Source: Roseateles_E sp005503085
Lineage (GTDB): Bacteria > Pseudomonadota > Gammaproteobacteria > Burkholderiales > Burkholderiaceae_C
NCBI RefSeq assembly: GCF_028462495.1
Contig: NZ_JAQOWX010000004.1
Span: 1 to 64,000 of the forward strand
Direction: 5' to 3'
Length of the DNA: 64,000 nt
Shown: piece by piece, positions 41,495 through 48,629 of the stretch
Position numbering within the stretch: the first letter of the stretch is position 1
How the letters are laid out: each line of letters starts with the position of its first letter
Position numbers and translations under genes: made by a program
Notes under the pieces: model-generated
Database searches by the model: none
What the model was told of the DNA's origin: nothing
Seen by the model: only the letters and a program-made list of their open reading frames with translations

Positions 41495-44452
41495 TCAGTG
41501 CTCGAACGGCAGCTTGGTCTGGCTCAGATCCTTGCGGGTCTCGACCAGCACCAGCGGGCCTTCATCGACCACGACCACCGGCTTGGGTTCGCGCGGCACA
41601 TGCACCGGCTTGGGCTCGGCGGCGATGGCGGCTTGCACGGCGCGGATCTTGTCGGCGTCGGAGTTCACCCATTGCAGGCCGGCGGTCTCGGCGATGTTCT
41701 GCAGATCACCGATGGCCAGCTCGAAAGCGGGCACGACGGGCACTGCCGGAGCAGCGACCGGCGCGGCGACTGCGGCCACAGCGACCGGCGCAGCGACTGG
41801 CGCTGCAGCGGGCGCGGCAACGGTCACGGGCTCGACCGGGGTCGGCGTCGCATCGGCAACAGGCGCGTCGGCCGGCGCTGCGGCCTGCTCATCAGCCGGC
41901 AGGTCGTCACGGCGCTCGCGGCGATAACGATCACGGCTGCGACGACGACGGCCTTCGCCACCTTCGACTTCCTCACCGGCGGGCGGCTGGTTGTCAGCCG
42001 CCACAGCATCGGCAACGCCTTCGGCCACAGCCTCGGCCACCGGTTCGGCCGGCGTTTCGACGCCCGCGACGTCCTCACCATTGACGCCACGGCTGTCGTC
42101 GCGATCGCGACCACCACGGCGGCGGCGGCGGCGGCCCGGACGCTCGTCATTGCCCGCCTCGTCGCCGGCGGTCTGCTCGGCCACCGGCAGCAGCGCCGCC
42201 GCTTGTTCGGGCATGTCCAGGCTGGCTTGCAGCGGCGCCGTGTTCAGCTCCTCGGCCTTCTCGACCACGCGCTCGCTGCGTTCCTGGCGCTCGCCGCGCT
42301 CTCCGCGCGGGCGGCGGTGGCCTTCGGCACCCCGTTCGCCACGCTCGCCACGTTCGGCGCGCTCTGGGCGCTCACCACGTTCCGGGCGCTCGCCGCGCTC
42401 GGGACGCTCTGCACGTTCCGGACGGGTGGCCTCGGCCCCCTCCGCCGGCTTGTCGGCACGCGGCTCGTTGCGGCGGCGGCTGTCGCCACGACTACCTTCA
42501 CGACCCTCGCGCGGCTCGTTGCGGCCACCGCCTTCGCGCTTGCCCTCACGACCACCTTCGCTCTTGGCGCCACGCTCACCCCGGTCGCCACGATCACCGC
42601 CACGGCGACGACCGTCACGGCCCTCGCGGCCACCTTCGCGACCTTCACGCGGCTTGCGCTCGCCGCCCTCGGCGGCGGGCTTGGTCTCGGTCTTGGCCGG
42701 CGTCGGTGCCACCGGCTCGGCGCCGCCGAACAGCTTCTTGATCCAGCCGAAGAAACCGCCGCCAGCATCGGCAGCGGCCACCGGGGCCGCTGCCACCGGT
42801 GCGGCTACCTTGACCGGCTCGGGCTTGGGTGCGGCCACCGGGGCGGGCTGCTCGGGCAGGATGCCCTTGATGACCGGCTCCTGCTTGTTCTTCTTGTCGC
42901 CAGCGTCGCGGCGGGTGATGCCCACCTCGTCGGTGGCTTCCTCGATCATTGTGTAGCTGGCCTGCAGGTTTTCCAGACGCGGGTCGTCGTGGCGCAGGCG
43001 CTCCAGCTTGTAGTTGGGCGTGTCGAGGTGCTTGTTGGGCACCAGCAGCACGGTGACGCGCTGCTTCAACTCGATCTTGGTGATCTCGGTGCGCTTCTCG
43101 TTCAGCAAGAAGGAGGTCACTTCCACCGGCACCTGCACATGCACGGCAGCGGTGTTGTCCTTCATCGACTCTTCCTGGACCATGCGCAGGATCTGCAGCG
43201 CGCTGGACTCGGTGTCGCGGATGTGGCCGGTGCCATTGCAGCGCGGGCAGGTGATGTGGCTGCCTTCGCTCAGCGCCGGGCGCAGGCGCTGACGCGAGAG
43301 TTCCAGCAGACCAAATTTGCTGATCGAGCTGAACTGCACACGGGCGCGGTCCTGGCGCAGTGCGTCGCGCAGACGCTGCTCGACCTCGCGGCGGTTCTTC
43401 GACTCTTCCATGTCGATGAAGTCGACCACGATCAGGCCGCCCAGGTCACGCAGGCGCATCTGGCGCGCGATCTCGTCGGCGGCTTCCAGATTGGTGCGGG
43501 TGGCGGTTTCCTCGATGTCGCCGCCACGGGTGGCGCGGGCCGAGTTGACGTCCACCGAAACCAGGGCCTCGGTGTGGTCGATCACGATGGCGCCGCCCGA
43601 GGGCAGATTGACCGTGCGGCTGAAGGCGGTTTCGATCTGGTGTTCGATCTGGAAACGGCTGAACAGCGGCGCGTCGTCGCGGTAGCGCTTCACGCGATGG
43701 CCCTGGTCGGGCATCACGTGGTTCATGAACTGCTGGGCCTGGTCGTACAGGTCGTCGGTGTCGATCAGGATCTCACCGATATCGGCGGTGAAGTAGTCGC
43801 GGATCGCGCGGATCACCAGGCTCGATTCCTGGTAGATCAGGAAGGCGCCCTTGCCGCCCTTGGAGGCGTCGTCGATCGCGCTCCACAGCTTGAGCATGTA
43901 GTTCAGGTCCCACTGCAGCTCGGCGGCCGAGCGGCCGATGCCGGCGGTGCGGGCGATCAGGCTCATGCCCTTCGGGTACTCGAGCTGGTCGAGGTTTTCC
44001 TTCAGCTCTTCGCGGTCTTCGCCCTCGATGCGGCGGCTGACGCCACCGCCGCGCGGGTTGTTGGGCATCAGCACCAGGTAGCGGCCAGCCAGCGAGACAA
44101 AGGTGGTCAGCGCCGCGCCCTTGTTGCCGCGCTCTTCCTTCTCGACCTGGACCAACAGCTGGTCGCCTTCGCGGATCGCGTCCTGGATCTTGGCGGCGCG
44201 CACATCGGTGCCGTCGCGGAAGTACTGGCGCGAGATTTCCTTGAAGGGCAGGAAACCGTGGCGGTCTTCACCGTAGTCGACGAAGCAGGCTTCGAGCGAA
44301 GGCTCGACCCGCGTCACCACGGCCATATAGATATTGCCTTTGCGCTGCTCTCGGCCCTCGATTTCGGTCTCGAAGTCCAGCAGTTTCTGGCCATCAACAA
44401 TCGCGAGGCGCCGCTCTTCCGGCTGCGTCGCATTGATCAGCATGCGTTTCAT
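41495..44452 (-). CDS. rne: Ribonuclease E
   Basis: A 985-residue RNase E. The catalytic part comprises residues 1-525: S1 domain (GNIYMAVVTRVEPSLEACFVDYG), 5'-sensor, DNase-I-like domain with the two catalytic acidic sites (SVDVNS and VVDFIDM) and the zinc-link CPRCNGTG. The remainder is a disordered tail. An alanine/proline stretch precedes a ~200-residue Arg/Glu/Gly region with repeats such as RPERGERPERGERPE, and the end is LVLVETRKDLSQTKLPFEH, with the LVLVET box seen in betaproteobacteria. It initiates mRNA decay and processes rRNA. Start 44452 has AGGAG 5-9 bases upstream. A long hairpin-bearing leader suggests autoregulation. Confidence 0.95.
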   Translation of the reverse strand: MKRMLINATQPEERRLAIVDGQKLLDFETEIEGREQRKGNIYMAVVTRVEPSLEACFVDYGEDRHGFLPFKEISRQYFRDGTDVRAAKIQDAIREGDQLLVQVEKEERGNKGAALTTFVSLAGRYLVLMPNNPRGGGVSRRIEGEDREELKENLDQLEYPKGMSLIARTAGIGRSAAELQWDLNYMLKLWSAIDDASKGGKGAFLIYQESSLVIRAIRDYFTADIGEILIDTDDLYDQAQQFMNHVMPDQGHRVKRYRDDAPLFSRFQIEHQIETAFSRTVNLPSGGAIVIDHTEALVSVDVNSARATRGGDIEETATRTNLEAADEIARQMRLRDLGGLIVVDFIDMEESKNRREVEQRLRDALRQDRARVQFSSISKFGLLELSRQRLRPALSEGSHITCPRCNGTGHIRDTESSALQILRMVQEESMKDNTAAVHVQVPVEVTSFLLNEKRTEITKIELKQRVTVLLVPNKHLDTPNYKLERLRHDDPRLENLQASYTMIEEATDEVGITRRDAGDKKNKQEPVIKGILPEQPAPVAAPKPEPVKVAAPVAAAPVAAADAGGGFFGWIKKLFGGAEPVAPTPAKTETKPAAEGGERKPREGREGGREGRDGRRRGGDRGDRGERGAKSEGGREGKREGGGRNEPREGREGSRGDSRRRNEPRADKPAEGAEATRPERAERPERGERPERGERPERAERGERGERGAEGHRRPRGERGERQERSERVVEKAEELNTAPLQASLDMPEQAAALLPVAEQTAGDEAGNDERPGRRRRRRGGRDRDDSRGVNGEDVAGVETPAEPVAEAVAEGVADAVAADNQPPAGEEVEGGEGRRRRSRDRYRRERRDDLPADEQAAAPADAPVADATPTPVEPVTVAAPAAAPVAAPVAVAAVAAPVAAPAVPVVPAFELAIGDLQNIAETAGLQWVNSDADKIRAVQAAIAAEPKPVHVPREPKPVVVVDEGPLVLVETRKDLSQTKLPFEH

Positions 44453-44466
44453 GTCGTCACTCCTGG

Positions 44467-44500
44467 CGCGTTCCTGGTCTTTGGAAGACCTTCAAACGCG
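44467..44500 (-). promoter_or_regulatory. Hairpin adjacent to rne ribosome-binding site
   Basis: CGCGTT (44467-44472) pairs with AACGCG (44495-44500), and inside it GGTCTT (44476-44481) pairs with AAGACC (44485-44490) over a 3-base loop. The AGGAG of rne ends 5 bases before this structure. It could hide or expose the start region, consistent with RNase E feedback control known for E. coli rne. Confidence 0.4.
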
Positions 44501-44592
44501 CAGCATCATCCACGTCGCCCCTGACCCTGTCAGTGGGCGACTCTTCGATGCACGTACAAACGTGGAGGAACCGAGGAAGGAATCGCCCTGGA

Positions 44593-44624
44593 CTGCTGGT
44601 GATCGTGAGCGATCAAACCAGCAG
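44593..44624 (-). promoter_or_regulatory. Long hairpin in the putative rne leader
   Basis: CTGCTGGT (44593-44600) with ACCAGCAG (44617-44624) and an inner GATCG (44601-44605) with CGATC (44610-44614) make a 13-pair stem with a two-A bulge and a 4-base loop. By position and shape it recalls the hp2 hairpin of the E. coli rne leader. The link is by analogy, not sequence identity. Confidence 0.35.
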
Positions 44625-45198
44625 CGTTGGCGCGCGCGTGGCAGCAGGCGGTGCATCACCTCTGGCCCCTGGACGCGCTGATCGCGCGGCCCGGCCACGG
44701 CTGCGCAGTCCGGCGGCATGAGGCCGGGGCAGCGCTTGCGAGCGGTGGGGGGTAGGGGAGGTCAGAGGGCTCATCCGCGAGGACTACTGGAACGCTGGCA
44801 CAAGGTCGTCAGATGCTGGATCGACGGGCCTTGCGCGGTGTAAACCTTGTCTTGTGCCGGCTCTTGCGCCCGAAATCCGGGGGCCCGAGACGGCGTGGTT
44901 CTTTCTACGTCTGCGCTTCCACACAGGACTCGAAGCCGCCCCCTCACTTGGGGATGGGGCCCGCTTATTGCCCTGCGCGTTGCATCACCGATTGTTGGCC
45001 CGGCTCATCGCCGTGCCACCACGCCCGCGCCATTCGCTGCCGTGCCCGCTAAAATCAGGCAAATCAAACACTTACGGCGCAATTGTGGTTCGGAACATTA
45101 TAAGGGCTAATGAAGCCAGGCCCGCTGGCAAGCCCGCCACAGCCGCCTCAGCACAAACCAGGAGGCCCGCCCATGGGCCGGCGTCGCGCGGTGAGCGC

Positions 45199-46224
45199 GT
45201 GCCCACTAAGCCGGTCAACTCCACGCCGGCCAAGCTGCAGCCGGTCACCATCGAGCCGGCACCTGCGCCGGCCGTGCGCCGTGTGCTGATCGACGAGAAC
45301 TCGGCCGGCCAGCGACTGGATAACTTTCTCTTGCGTGAACTCAAGGGCGTGCCCAAGACCCATGTCTACCGCGTGATCCGCGCCGGCGAGGTGCGGGTCA
45401 ACAAGGGCCGGGCCCATGCCGACACCCGGCTGGAACTGGGTGACGAAGTACGGGTGCCACCGGTGCGCCTGCCCGATCGGGTCACCGCCCCGGTCGACTA
45501 TGTGCCGGCCAAGGAGTTCCCCGTTGTGTACGAGGATGAGCACCTGATGGCCGTCAACAAGCCGGCCGGTGTCGCGGTGCATGGCGGTTCCGGGGTCAGC
45601 TTCGGTGTGATCGAGCAGTTGCGCCGGGCCCGACCCGAGGCCAGGTTTCTCGAACTGGTGCACCGGCTCGACAAGGAAACCTCGGGCCTGCTGCTGATCG
45701 CGAAGAAGCGCAGCGCGCTGACCGCCTTGCAGGACCAGTTCCGCGAACGGGAGACCGGCAAGACCTATGCGGCCCTGGTGATCGGTGAGTGGGCCGACAA
45801 CAAGAAGGTCATCGATGTGGCGCTGCTGAAGTTCACCGGCAGCGACGGCGAGCGCTGGGTGCGTGCGGTCGAGAATTCGCACGACCCGCAGGCCGACCAG
45901 GCCAAGCGCTCGATCAGCCTGGTCAAGGTGGCGCGCCGTCTGCCGGGTTACAGCCTGCTTGATGTGACCATCAAGACCGGCCGTACGCACCAGATCCGGG
46001 TGCATCTGCAGCATGCTGGCCATCCGATCGTTGGCGACCCGAAATACGGCGACTTCGAGGCCAACCGGCTCATTGCACGCGGCGCGCTGAAGTTCGAGCG
46101 CATGTTTTTGCATGCCCAACGGCTGAAGTTCAGCCACCCCGCCAGCGGCGCCGAGATCGAGCTGCTCGCGCCGCTGCCGACCGAGTGTGAGAAGCTGTTG
46201 AAAGACCTGAGCCCGCCACGATGA
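45199..46224 (+). CDS. rluC: Ribosomal large subunit pseudouridine synthase C
   Basis: A RluA-family pseudouridine synthase. The S4 RNA-binding domain (QRLDNFLLRELKGVPKTHVYRVIRAGEVRVNKGRA) starts about 30 residues in. The catalytic Asp is in LVHRLDKETSGLLLIAKKR, and TGRTHQIRVHLQHAGHPIVGD follows. RluC modifies U955, U2504 and U2580 of 23S rRNA in E. coli. The frame is open upstream to 44854, but GTG 45199 gives a 341-residue protein close to family length. GTG 45085 is the alternative; no clear ribosome-binding site decides. It is divergent from rne, as in E. coli. Confidence 0.88.
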   Translation: MPTKPVNSTPAKLQPVTIEPAPAPAVRRVLIDENSAGQRLDNFLLRELKGVPKTHVYRVIRAGEVRVNKGRAHADTRLELGDEVRVPPVRLPDRVTAPVDYVPAKEFPVVYEDEHLMAVNKPAGVAVHGGSGVSFGVIEQLRRARPEARFLELVHRLDKETSGLLLIAKKRSALTALQDQFRERETGKTYAALVIGEWADNKKVIDVALLKFTGSDGERWVRAVENSHDPQADQAKRSISLVKVARRLPGYSLLDVTIKTGRTHQIRVHLQHAGHPIVGDPKYGDFEANRLIARGALKFERMFLHAQRLKFSHPASGAEIELLAPLPTECEKLLKDLSPPR

Positions 46225-46880
46225 GACCGCAACGTTTTGACCTGATCGCCTTCGACTGGGACGGCACCCTGTTCGACTCCACCGCGTTGATCACCCGCTG
46301 CATCCAGGCGGCGGCCGTCGATCTGGGCCTGGAGAGGCCCAGCGATGCCGATGCCAGCTATGTGATCGGCATGGGCTTGCAGGAGGCGCTGGCCCATGCG
46401 GTGCCGGGCCTGGCGCCGGCGCGCTACCCGGAACTGGGTCTGCGCTATCGCCACCATTACTTCGCGGCCCAGCACGAGGTCACGCTGTTCAAGGGCACGC
46501 TGGAGATGCTGGCGGCGCTGAAGGCGCGCCATCACTGGCTGACCGTCGCGACCGGCAAGAGCCGCCGTGGCCTGGACGAGGCGCTGAAGGTGGTCGAGCT
46601 GCAAGGTCTGTTCGACGGCAGCCGCACCGCCGACGAGACCGCCGGCAAGCCCCATCCGCAGATGCTTCATGAGCTGATGCGCGAGTTCGGCGCCGAGCCC
46701 GAGCGCACGCTGATGATCGGTGACACCAGCCATGACCTGCAGATGGCGCTGAATGCCGGTACGGCCAGCGTCGGCGTCAGCTACGGTGCCCACGACCACC
46801 AGACCTTCGAGGCCTTCAAACCCTTGCACATCGCGCATTCGGTGCCCGAACTGCATGATTGGCTGATCAAGAACGCATGA
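46221..46880 (+). CDS. HAD-superfamily phosphatase (phosphoglycolate phosphatase-like)
   Basis: A 219-residue HAD hydrolase. Motif I is AFDWDGTLFDS with the nucleophile Asp, motif II includes VATGKS, and motif IV is IGDTSHDLQMALNAG. The alpha-helical cap between residues about 20 and 85 is of the Gph type. Substrate is not predictable, and it may be a general sugar-phosphate phosphatase. It overlaps rluC by 4 bases and the Rieske gene by 4 bases, a set conserved in Burkholderiales. Confidence 0.85.
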   Translation: MRPQRFDLIAFDWDGTLFDSTALITRCIQAAAVDLGLERPSDADASYVIGMGLQEALAHAVPGLAPARYPELGLRYRHHYFAAQHEVTLFKGTLEMLAALKARHHWLTVATGKSRRGLDEALKVVELQGLFDGSRTADETAGKPHPQMLHELMREFGAEPERTLMIGDTSHDLQMALNAGTASVGVSYGAHDHQTFEAFKPLHIAHSVPELHDWLIKNA

Positions 46881-47269
46881 GCGATACCCCGACAACAAAG
46901 CCCGATCCGCTGCCGCTGTGCAGCTCCGACGAGTTGCAGGAGCGCGGCCGCGCCCACAGCTTCGATGTGCTGCAGTGGCGCGAGCCGGCGCGCGCCTTCG
47001 CGCTGCGCTTCGACGGCCAGGTGGTGGCCTATCTGAACCGCTGCGCCCATGTGCCGACCGAGATGGACTGGCAGGAGGGCGAGTTCCTCGATGGCGACAA
47101 GCAGTACATCATGTGCTCCATCCATGGCGCGGTCTACGACCCGCTGACCGGCCGCTGCGTGAGCGGCATGTGTGGCCGCATGGGGCTGACCAAGATCGAG
47201 GTCGAGGAACGCCAAGGGCAGGTCTATTGGTATCCTTCCCGCGACACCAAACCGGCTTTTGACGAGTAA
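46877..47269 (+). CDS. Rieske [2Fe-2S] ferredoxin-like protein
   Basis: A 130-residue soluble single-domain Rieske protein. The cluster ligands are the C-x-H in NRCAHV and the C-x2-H in CSIHGAVYDPLTGRCVSG. There is no signal peptide or membrane anchor, so it should act as a cytoplasmic electron carrier, or regulate one of its operon partners. It lies between a HAD phosphatase and an S49 peptidase. Partner oxygenase is unknown. Confidence 0.85.
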   Translation: MSDTPTTKPDPLPLCSSDELQERGRAHSFDVLQWREPARAFALRFDGQVVAYLNRCAHVPTEMDWQEGEFLDGDKQYIMCSIHGAVYDPLTGRCVSGMCGRMGLTKIEVEERQGQVYWYPSRDTKPAFDE

Positions 47270-47284
47270 GAGAACGAACACCGC

Positions 47285-48286
47285 ATGAACCCCAACGACG
47301 ACTTGCCGCAAGCCATCCCCGACCCGATCGGCAGCCCGGCCCGGCCCTCGCAGTCCGGCGCGCCCGCCAGCCAGGAGGCCGTGCTGGCTCAGTTCGCCCG
47401 CGACTATCTGCGCGACCGCCGCAGCGAGCGCCGCTGGCGCGTGTTCTTCCGCCTGGCCTGGCTGGCGCTGGTCATCGCAGTGCTGTGGCTGCTGCTGGCG
47501 CAGCGCCAGGTCGGCACTGCACCGAACACGCCGCACACCGCCCTGGTGGAGGTGCGCGGCGAGATCGCCGTTGACACCGAGGCCAGTGCCGAGCTGATGC
47601 TGTCGGCGCTGAAGAGCGCCTTCGAGGACCAGGGGGCCCAGGCCGTGGTGCTGCGCATCAATTCGCCGGGCGGCAGCCCGGTGCAGGCCGGCATCGTCTA
47701 TGACGAGATCGTGCGGCTGAAGGCCAAGCATGGCAAGAAGGTCTATGCGGTGGTCGAGGAGATCTGCGCGTCTGGCGCCTACTACATCGCTGCTGCTGCC
47801 GATGAGATCTATGTGGACAAGGCCTCGGTGGTCGGCTCCATCGGCGTGCTGATGGACGGCTTCGGCTTTACCGGCCTGATGGACAAGCTGGGCGTCGAGC
47901 GCCGCCTGATCACGGCCGGCGCCAACAAGGGCATGCTGGACCCGTTCTCGCCCGAGAACGAGGCCCAGCGCGCCTATGCCCAGGCCATGCTGGACCAGAT
48001 CCATCGCCAGTTCATCAAGATCGTCAAGGACGGCCGCGGCAAGCGCCTGAAGGAAACCCCGGAGACCTTCTCGGGCCTGTTCTGGAACGGCGAGGAGGCC
48101 GTCAAGCTCGGCCTGGCCGACCATCTGGGCAGCCTCGACTATGTGGCCCGCGAGGTCATCAAGGCCGAGGAAGTGATCGACTACACGCCGCGCGACAACG
48201 TCGCCGAACGCCTGGCCAAGCGCTTCGGCGCCGCGATGGGCGAGGGCGCGGTCAAGGCCTTCCGCTCGCTGGCGCCGATACGCTGA
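47285..48286 (+). CDS. S49 family signal peptide peptidase SppA-type
   Basis: A 333-residue inner-membrane protease. One N-terminal transmembrane helix is near residues 58-77 (LAWLALVIAVLWLLLAQ), then a ClpP-like periplasmic domain. The nucleophile Ser is in EEICASGAYYIAAAADEIY, and the base Lys is expected in the ITAGANKGMLDPFSP segment. It is a short single-domain SppA of the SohB-like length. It cuts leftover signal peptides or small membrane proteins. A strong terminator follows 25 bases later. Confidence 0.88.
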   Translation: MNPNDDLPQAIPDPIGSPARPSQSGAPASQEAVLAQFARDYLRDRRSERRWRVFFRLAWLALVIAVLWLLLAQRQVGTAPNTPHTALVEVRGEIAVDTEASAELMLSALKSAFEDQGAQAVVLRINSPGGSPVQAGIVYDEIVRLKAKHGKKVYAVVEEICASGAYYIAAAADEIYVDKASVVGSIGVLMDGFGFTGLMDKLGVERRLITAGANKGMLDPFSPENEAQRAYAQAMLDQIHRQFIKIVKDGRGKRLKETPETFSGLFWNGEEAVKLGLADHLGSLDYVAREVIKAEEVIDYTPRDNVAERLAKRFGAAMGEGAVKAFRSLAPIR

Positions 48287-48311
48287 GGATCGCCAGCGTT
48301 CGTACCCCGAC

Positions 48312-48333
48312 AAGAGGCCTTCGGGCCTCTTTT
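48312..48333 (+). terminator. Rho-independent terminator after the S49 peptidase gene
   Basis: AAGAGGCC (48312-48319) pairs with GGCCTCTT (48324-48331) around a stable TTCG loop and is followed by further T. It isolates the kdp region from the upstream rluC-HAD-Rieske-peptidase genes. Confidence 0.8.
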
Positions 48334-48342
48334 GCTTGGCGC

Positions 48343-48365
48343 CATCTTTATACGATCTTGATACC
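48343..48365 (+). promoter_or_regulatory. KdpE-like binding site upstream of the kdp operon
   Basis: The 23-base stretch begins CATCTTTATAC and ends TTGATACC. Aligned by memory with the E. coli KdpE site (CATTTTTATAC...TTTACACC), 17 of 23 positions agree. It lies about 100 bases before the first small ORF, an appropriate distance for activation. The match is to recalled E. coli sequence, so should be verified. Confidence 0.55.
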
Positions 48366-48443
48366 GCCCACCCCAGCTTCTACGACAAGCTGAGGCCCCA
48401 ATTCCTAAGCTCTGCACATCTCAACTGAGCGTGTGAGCACAAG

Positions 48444-48542
48444 ATGATGGATTGGGTATTTCTGGGCTTGAGCCTGGCGCTGTTCGGCTTGGCCCTCGGC
48501 CTGGCCGCTGCCAGCCACAGGCTGGAGGGCGGCAAGCAATGA
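48444..48542 (+). CDS. Small membrane protein encoded upstream of kdpF (32 residues)
   Basis: An ORF beginning ATGATG and encoding a single hydrophobic helix, MMDWVFLGLSLALFGLALGL, then a short polar tail ending EGGKQ. Its stop overlaps the kdpF start as ATGA, suggesting translational coupling. I recall short one-helix ORFs of similar pattern in front of kdpF in other genomes, but they have no assigned function. It might be a second KdpF-like stabiliser or a signal-like leader. Start 48447 (second Met) is possible. Confidence 0.6.
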   Translation: MMDWVFLGLSLALFGLALGLAAASHRLEGGKQ

Positions 48543-48628
48543 GCGGGCTCTATATCGTCAGTGGCCTGGTGGCCGCTGGCTTGTTTGTCTATCTGGTCGT
48601 GGCGCTGTTCCGCGCCGAGGAGTTCTGA
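48539..48628 (+). CDS. kdpF: K(+)-transporting ATPase subunit KdpF
   Basis: A 29-residue one-helix peptide, MSGLYIVSGLVAAGLFVYLV followed by VALFRAEEF. This is the normal KdpF size and pattern (single helix, ending in a short charged tail). KdpF stabilises the KdpABC complex in the inner membrane. Its stop lies one base before the kdpA start, and its start overlaps the upstream small ORF. Confidence 0.88.
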   Translation: MSGLYIVSGLVAAGLFVYLVVALFRAEEF

Positions 48629-48629
48629 G

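Larger units (their letters stand above)
44453..45198. other. 746-base gap between divergent rne and rluC; probable long rne leader
   Basis: No convincing gene is seen. On the minus strand a TATAAT hexamer (45102-45097) is a candidate rne promoter, which would give an rne 5' leader of about 640 nt. The leader would contain a 13-pair hairpin (44593-44624) and a second hairpin (44467-44500) immediately before the rne ribosome-binding site. A coding-like + strand stretch from 44854 is in frame with rluC but has no good start and looks non-conserved. Confidence 0.5.

Noticed and set aside
41456..44524. 1022-codon + strand open frame antisense to rne
   Set aside because: It mirrors the repetitive Arg/Glu-rich rne sequence. 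The translation is low-complexity without any domain, while the minus strand encodes a complete RNase E.
44854..45198. N-terminal extension of RluC by up to 115 residues
   Set aside because: The extension is not like any RluC, contains a promoter-like AT-rich stretch (45040-45110), and the S4 domain begins at the expected distance from GTG 45199.
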